This document shows positions 5,232 through 6,780 of a stretch of DNA of 6,780 nt, piece by piece (within the stretch, counting starts at the first letter, position 1; every line of letters begins with the position of its first letter). This DNA is from Candidatus Bathyarchaeota archaeon (GTDB taxonomy: Archaea > Thermoproteota > Bathyarchaeia > TCS64). The translations under genes were made by a program, and so were the position numbers. The notes under the pieces are model-generated. The model did no database searches, was not told the DNA's origin, and was given only the letters and a program-made list of their open reading frames with translations. The stretch covers positions 1-6,780 of the forward strand of contig DAOVEE010000101.1 of assembly GCA_030669135.1 (NCBI GenBank), written 5' to 3'.

Positions 5232-5426
5232 TCACTCCTCAACCGTGATGGCGCCCACTGGGCAGGCGTTGACGCATGCCATACACAGGATGCAGTCGTT
5301 GGCGCGGGTGGGCTGAGCCTTGGTCTCGCCCTTTATCTCGACGAGGTCATACACCTCGACGGGGCAGGCCTCGGCGCACAGCCCGTGTCCTTCACATATC
5401 TCCAAGTCGACGAAGACGTTGGGCAA
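5232..5426 (-). CDS. Two-cluster ferredoxin with Cys-to-His change in the first cluster motif
   Basis: A 64-residue bacterial-type ferredoxin, a soluble electron carrier. The second cluster motif is complete: Cys45-x2-Cys48-x2-Cys51-x3-Cys55-Pro, for a [4Fe-4S] cluster. The first reads Cys11-Glu-Gly-His14-Gly-Leu-Cys17-x3-Cys21-Pro, with His where the second Cys is normally found. That site should hold a [3Fe-4S] cluster, or a [4Fe-4S] cluster with a non-Cys ligand, as in archaeal ferredoxins with Asp at this position. The only start codon in the open frame is TTG at 5426, since a stop lies about 11 codons upstream and no ATG or GTG occurs between. The protein beginning there (PNVFVDLEICEG) has the usual family length. 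A TATA box sits about 37 bases upstream. The redox partner is unknown; no oxidoreductase lies alongside. Confidence 0.92.
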   Translation of the reverse strand: MPNVFVDLEICEGHGLCAEACPVEVYDLVEIKGETKAQPTRANDCILCMACVNACPVGAITVEE

Positions 5427-5457
5427 CGGTCTAAACCTGATGAATTGACCCGCCGCC

Positions 5458-5468
5458 TATTTTATTAA
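5458..5468 (-). promoter_or_regulatory. TATA box of the ferredoxin gene
   Basis: On the minus strand GTTAATAAAAT is preceded by an A-run resembling a BRE/upstream element. Its centre is about 37 bases before the TTG at 5426, giving a start near 5437 and a leader of about 10 bases. The 82-base gap 5427-5508 is a shared divergent promoter region for this gene and the histone gene. Confidence 0.55.
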
Positions 5469-5494
5469 CTCTTTTTTTCAGTAAAAGCACAGAA

Positions 5495-5504
5495 GCTTAT
5501 TAAG
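5495..5504 (+). promoter_or_regulatory. TATA box of the histone gene
   Basis: GCTTATTAAG is centred near 5500. Adding about 26 bases puts transcription start near 5526, downstream of the ATG at 5509 but 10 bases before the GTG at 5536. This supports the GTG as the histone start. Confidence 0.5.
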
Positions 5505-5535
5505 CAATATGAACTGTGGAGTTTGGGGCATCGAG

Positions 5536-5772
5536 GTGGCCGAGGAGTTCACTATAGCGCCCATGAGGCGGCTTCTGAAGAAGGCGGGGGACCTAAGGAT
5601 AAGCCCTGACGCCGCCGAGGAGCTGAGGAGAGCCGTGGGCACCTACGGGTTAACGGTCGCCCAGTTAGCCATTGAGACGGCGCAATCGGAGGGCAGGAAG
5701 ACGGTTTTAGAAAGGGATATCAAGGCGGCAGCCGTTAGGGTGTGGTACTCGGAGGCAGAGAGAACTGAGTGA
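5536..5772 (+). CDS. Archaeal HMf-type histone
   Basis: A 78-residue single histone-fold protein that dimerises and wraps DNA. From the GTG at 5536 it reads (M)AEEFTIAPMRRLLKKAG, matching the usual archaeal histone N-terminus. By alignment with HMfB, the DNA-contact residues are kept: Arg12 (HMfB R10), Arg21 (R19) and the GRKT loop at 53-56 (K53/T54). The DI pair at 61-62 is also present. The position equal to HMfB His49, which pairs with Asp59 at the tetramer interface, is Ser51, while the partner Asp61 is kept. A short acidic tail (YSEAERTE) extends past the third helix, making it longer than the typical 66-69 residues. The frame is open to an ATG at 5509, but that would add MNCGVWGIE, is unlike the family and lies upstream of the inferred transcription start. 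spoIIM-like follows 19 bases later. Confidence 0.93.
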   Translation: MAEEFTIAPMRRLLKKAGDLRISPDAAEELRRAVGTYGLTVAQLAIETAQSEGRKTVLERDIKAAAVRVWYSEAERTE

Positions 5773-5791
5773 GAGAAAGGGCCCTACAGTC

Positions 5792-6361
5792 ATGGGTATT
5801 CTTTTCGGCGCCCAGACTGAGTACGTGAAGAGCCTAGCGCCGATGTTCGCCCTCAGCCTGTTCCTCTTCATCTTCTCGACGTTCATGGGTTACAGCATGG
5901 GCGAGGACATCCCGGCCTCTGTCTTCGAGGGGGTTCTCAGCAACATACCGGACCCCACCGAGTCCACGACCATCGAGATGTTCACGGCCATACTCTCCAA
6001 CAACGTGCTGGCGAGCTTCCTCTTCCTCGCGTCGGGGATAATAGTGGGGCTGCCGCCGCTTCTGTTCATAATAGTCAACGGCTTCTTCGTCGGATGGATA
6101 TCCTACTCCGTGGCCTCGGAGCTAGGACTAGGGTTCGTGGTTTCGACTCTGCTGCCACACGGCATCATAGAGATACCCGCCATCACCCTCTGCGCGGCCA
6201 TGGGGGTCGGGCTGGGGTACCAGCTCATAAACAAGCTGAGAAGGATCGGGGGACTCCAGAGGTACGTCCAGGACTCCCTGTCCCTATTCGTGAAAAGGAT
6301 AGTCCCTCTCCTAATAGTCGCGGCGGTTATAGAAACAGCCCTCATAGCCGTCTATGTTTGA
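5792..6361 (+). CDS. SpoIIM-like (DUF95) integral membrane protein
   Basis: A 189-residue membrane protein of the stage II sporulation protein M family, which is widespread in archaea that do not sporulate. Hydrophobic segments lie near residues 15-34, 73-108 (probably two spans), 113-146 (re-entrant or two spans) and 167-187. The diagnostic motif PHGIIEIPA is at 122-130, with nearby small-residue-rich spans (NGFFVGW at 96-102, GVGLGYQ at 138-144). The acidic loop at about 37-60 is probably extracytoplasmic. In bacteria SpoIIM works with SpoIID and SpoIIP in septal peptidoglycan degradation; archaea lack that substrate, so the role here is unknown and may concern membrane remodelling or transport. 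The short spacing to the histone gene suggests cotranscription. The ATG at 5792 follows a purine-rich GAGAAAGGG about 12 bases upstream, a weak ribosome site. Confidence 0.88.
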   Translation: MGILFGAQTEYVKSLAPMFALSLFLFIFSTFMGYSMGEDIPASVFEGVLSNIPDPTESTTIEMFTAILSNNVLASFLFLASGIIVGLPPLLFIIVNGFFVGWISYSVASELGLGFVVSTLLPHGIIEIPAITLCAAMGVGLGYQLINKLRRIGGLQRYVQDSLSLFVKRIVPLLIVAAVIETALIAVYV

Positions 6362-6363
6362 CT

Positions 6364-6376
6364 GCGTTAATCTTTT
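6364..6376 (+). promoter_or_regulatory. Possible TATA and T-rich stretch before the last gene
   Basis: CGTTAATCTTTTC is centred near 6370, 26 bases before the ATG at 6396, the distance expected for leaderless transcription. The adjoining T-rich stretch could also help end the spoIIM-like transcript. Consensus match is weak. Confidence 0.35.
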
Positions 6377-6395
6377 CAATACACCACGTCACATT

Positions 6396-6780
6396 ATGGG
6401 CATGATTACGCGAGACGAAAACAGGTTCAACTGCTGCGAGAGCGCCCTCATCAGGGTCGACAACAGGAAGCCGCTTCCCGGGTTCGACTCAAACGTCATG
6501 AGGCTGGCGTCCAACTTCGGCGGAGGCGGCGCCGGGTGGGGAAGCCTATGCGGCGCCGTCAGCGGCTCAGTCATGGCCGTGGGGCTGCTCCTGGGCACGG
6601 ATGGAACGGAGAGCCCCGAGGATTTCCAGTCCAAGAGGGCGAGGATGAGGGCGATCACACAGGAAGTCATGCAGGAGTTTGAGAGCCGCTGGGGGCACGT
6701 AGACTGCTACGATCTGCTGGGCGTCAACACAAGGACCCCCGACGGGAAGCAGAGATACGAGGAGATGAAAGCACAGGGAG
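6396..6780 (+). CDS. C_GCAxxG_C_C family (putative redox) protein, 3' end outside window
   Basis: The frame is open from ATG 6396 to the window end, giving 128 codons without a stop. The product has the spaced cysteines of the C_GCAxxG_C_C family: FNCCESAL with Cys13/Cys14, then FGGGGAGWGSLCGAVSG (41-57) with Cys52, then HVDCYDLLGVN (101-111) with Cys104. The last family cysteine, usually close to the C-terminus, is expected beyond the edge. Members are small soluble proteins thought to bind a metal or redox cofactor and often lie near electron-transfer genes; the reaction is unknown. A second in-frame ATG at 6402 is an alternative start (MITRDENRF). A TATA-like element 26 bases upstream of 6396 supports the first ATG. 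It is separated from the spoIIM-like gene by 34 bases and lies on the same strand. Confidence 0.88.
   Translation, partial: MGMITRDENRFNCCESALIRVDNRKPLPGFDSNVMRLASNFGGGGAGWGSLCGAVSGSVMAVGLLLGTDGTESPEDFQSKRARMRAITQEVMQEFESRWGHVDCYDLLGVNTRTPDGKQRYEEMKAQG

Noticed and set aside
5177..5242. Upstream ATGs extending the membrane protein by up to 22 residues
   Set aside because: They would put a polar leader before a perfect signal peptide, and the longest would overlap the end of the ferredoxin gene and lie upstream of the TATA-like element.
1..6780. CRISPR array, insertion sequence, toxin-antitoxin, phage or defence island
   Set aside because: No regularly spaced repeats, transposase, terminal inverted repeats, or nuclease/toxin families are present. 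All gaps are under 170 bases and base composition of the genes looks uniform.

Overview
The window reads as archaeal. It carries an archaeal/plant-type D-aminoacyl-tRNA deacylase (DtdA/GEK1 family), the rRNA methyltransferase Nep1, an HMf-type histone and a SpoIIM-like membrane protein. Short AT-rich gaps separate GC-rich genes that use many AGG, AGA and ATA codons. Several genes have TATA-like boxes about 25-35 bases before the start codon, as expected for archaeal mRNAs with little or no 5' leader. The lineage cannot be fixed from this window. Histone, Nep1, DtdA and leaderless-type promoters together fit a histone-bearing archaeon, perhaps of the TACK/Bathyarchaeia type, but that is inference.

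Left part (1-2687). The 3' part of dtdA (plus strand, cut by the window edge) meets a minus-strand DUF72 gene tail to tail, with no base between the stop codons. The DUF72 protein has a C-terminal extension ending in a SWIM-like zinc-binding motif. A 165-base AT-rich divergent promoter region with palindromes follows. It drives the DUF72 gene leftward and a 53-residue zinc-ribbon protein rightward. A poly-T terminator and a small single-domain cupin come next.

Middle (2688-5426). A plus-strand HAD-family hydrolase converges on, and overlaps by 15 bases, a minus-strand group: ferredoxin, then a secreted single-pass membrane protein rich in N-glycosylation sequons, then nep1. The membrane protein and nep1 overlap by 26 bases. 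The nep1 Shine-Dalgarno site lies inside the upstream coding region and its start codon sits in a small potential hairpin, which suggests translational coupling.

Right part (5427-6780). A bidirectional promoter separates the ferredoxin from a rightward histone gene. A SpoIIM-like integral membrane gene follows 19 bases downstream and may be cotranscribed. The window ends inside a C_GCAxxG_C_C-family (cysteine-rich, putative redox) gene that has no stop codon in view.

Most genes are housekeeping or conserved-hypothetical. I found no mobile element, CRISPR array, tRNA or rRNA, and no convincing multi-gene defence or biosynthetic system. The most interesting points are the DUF72-SWIM architecture, the Cys-to-His change in the first ferredoxin cluster motif, the sequon-rich membrane protein coupled to nep1, and the palindrome-rich promoter region at 1946-2110.
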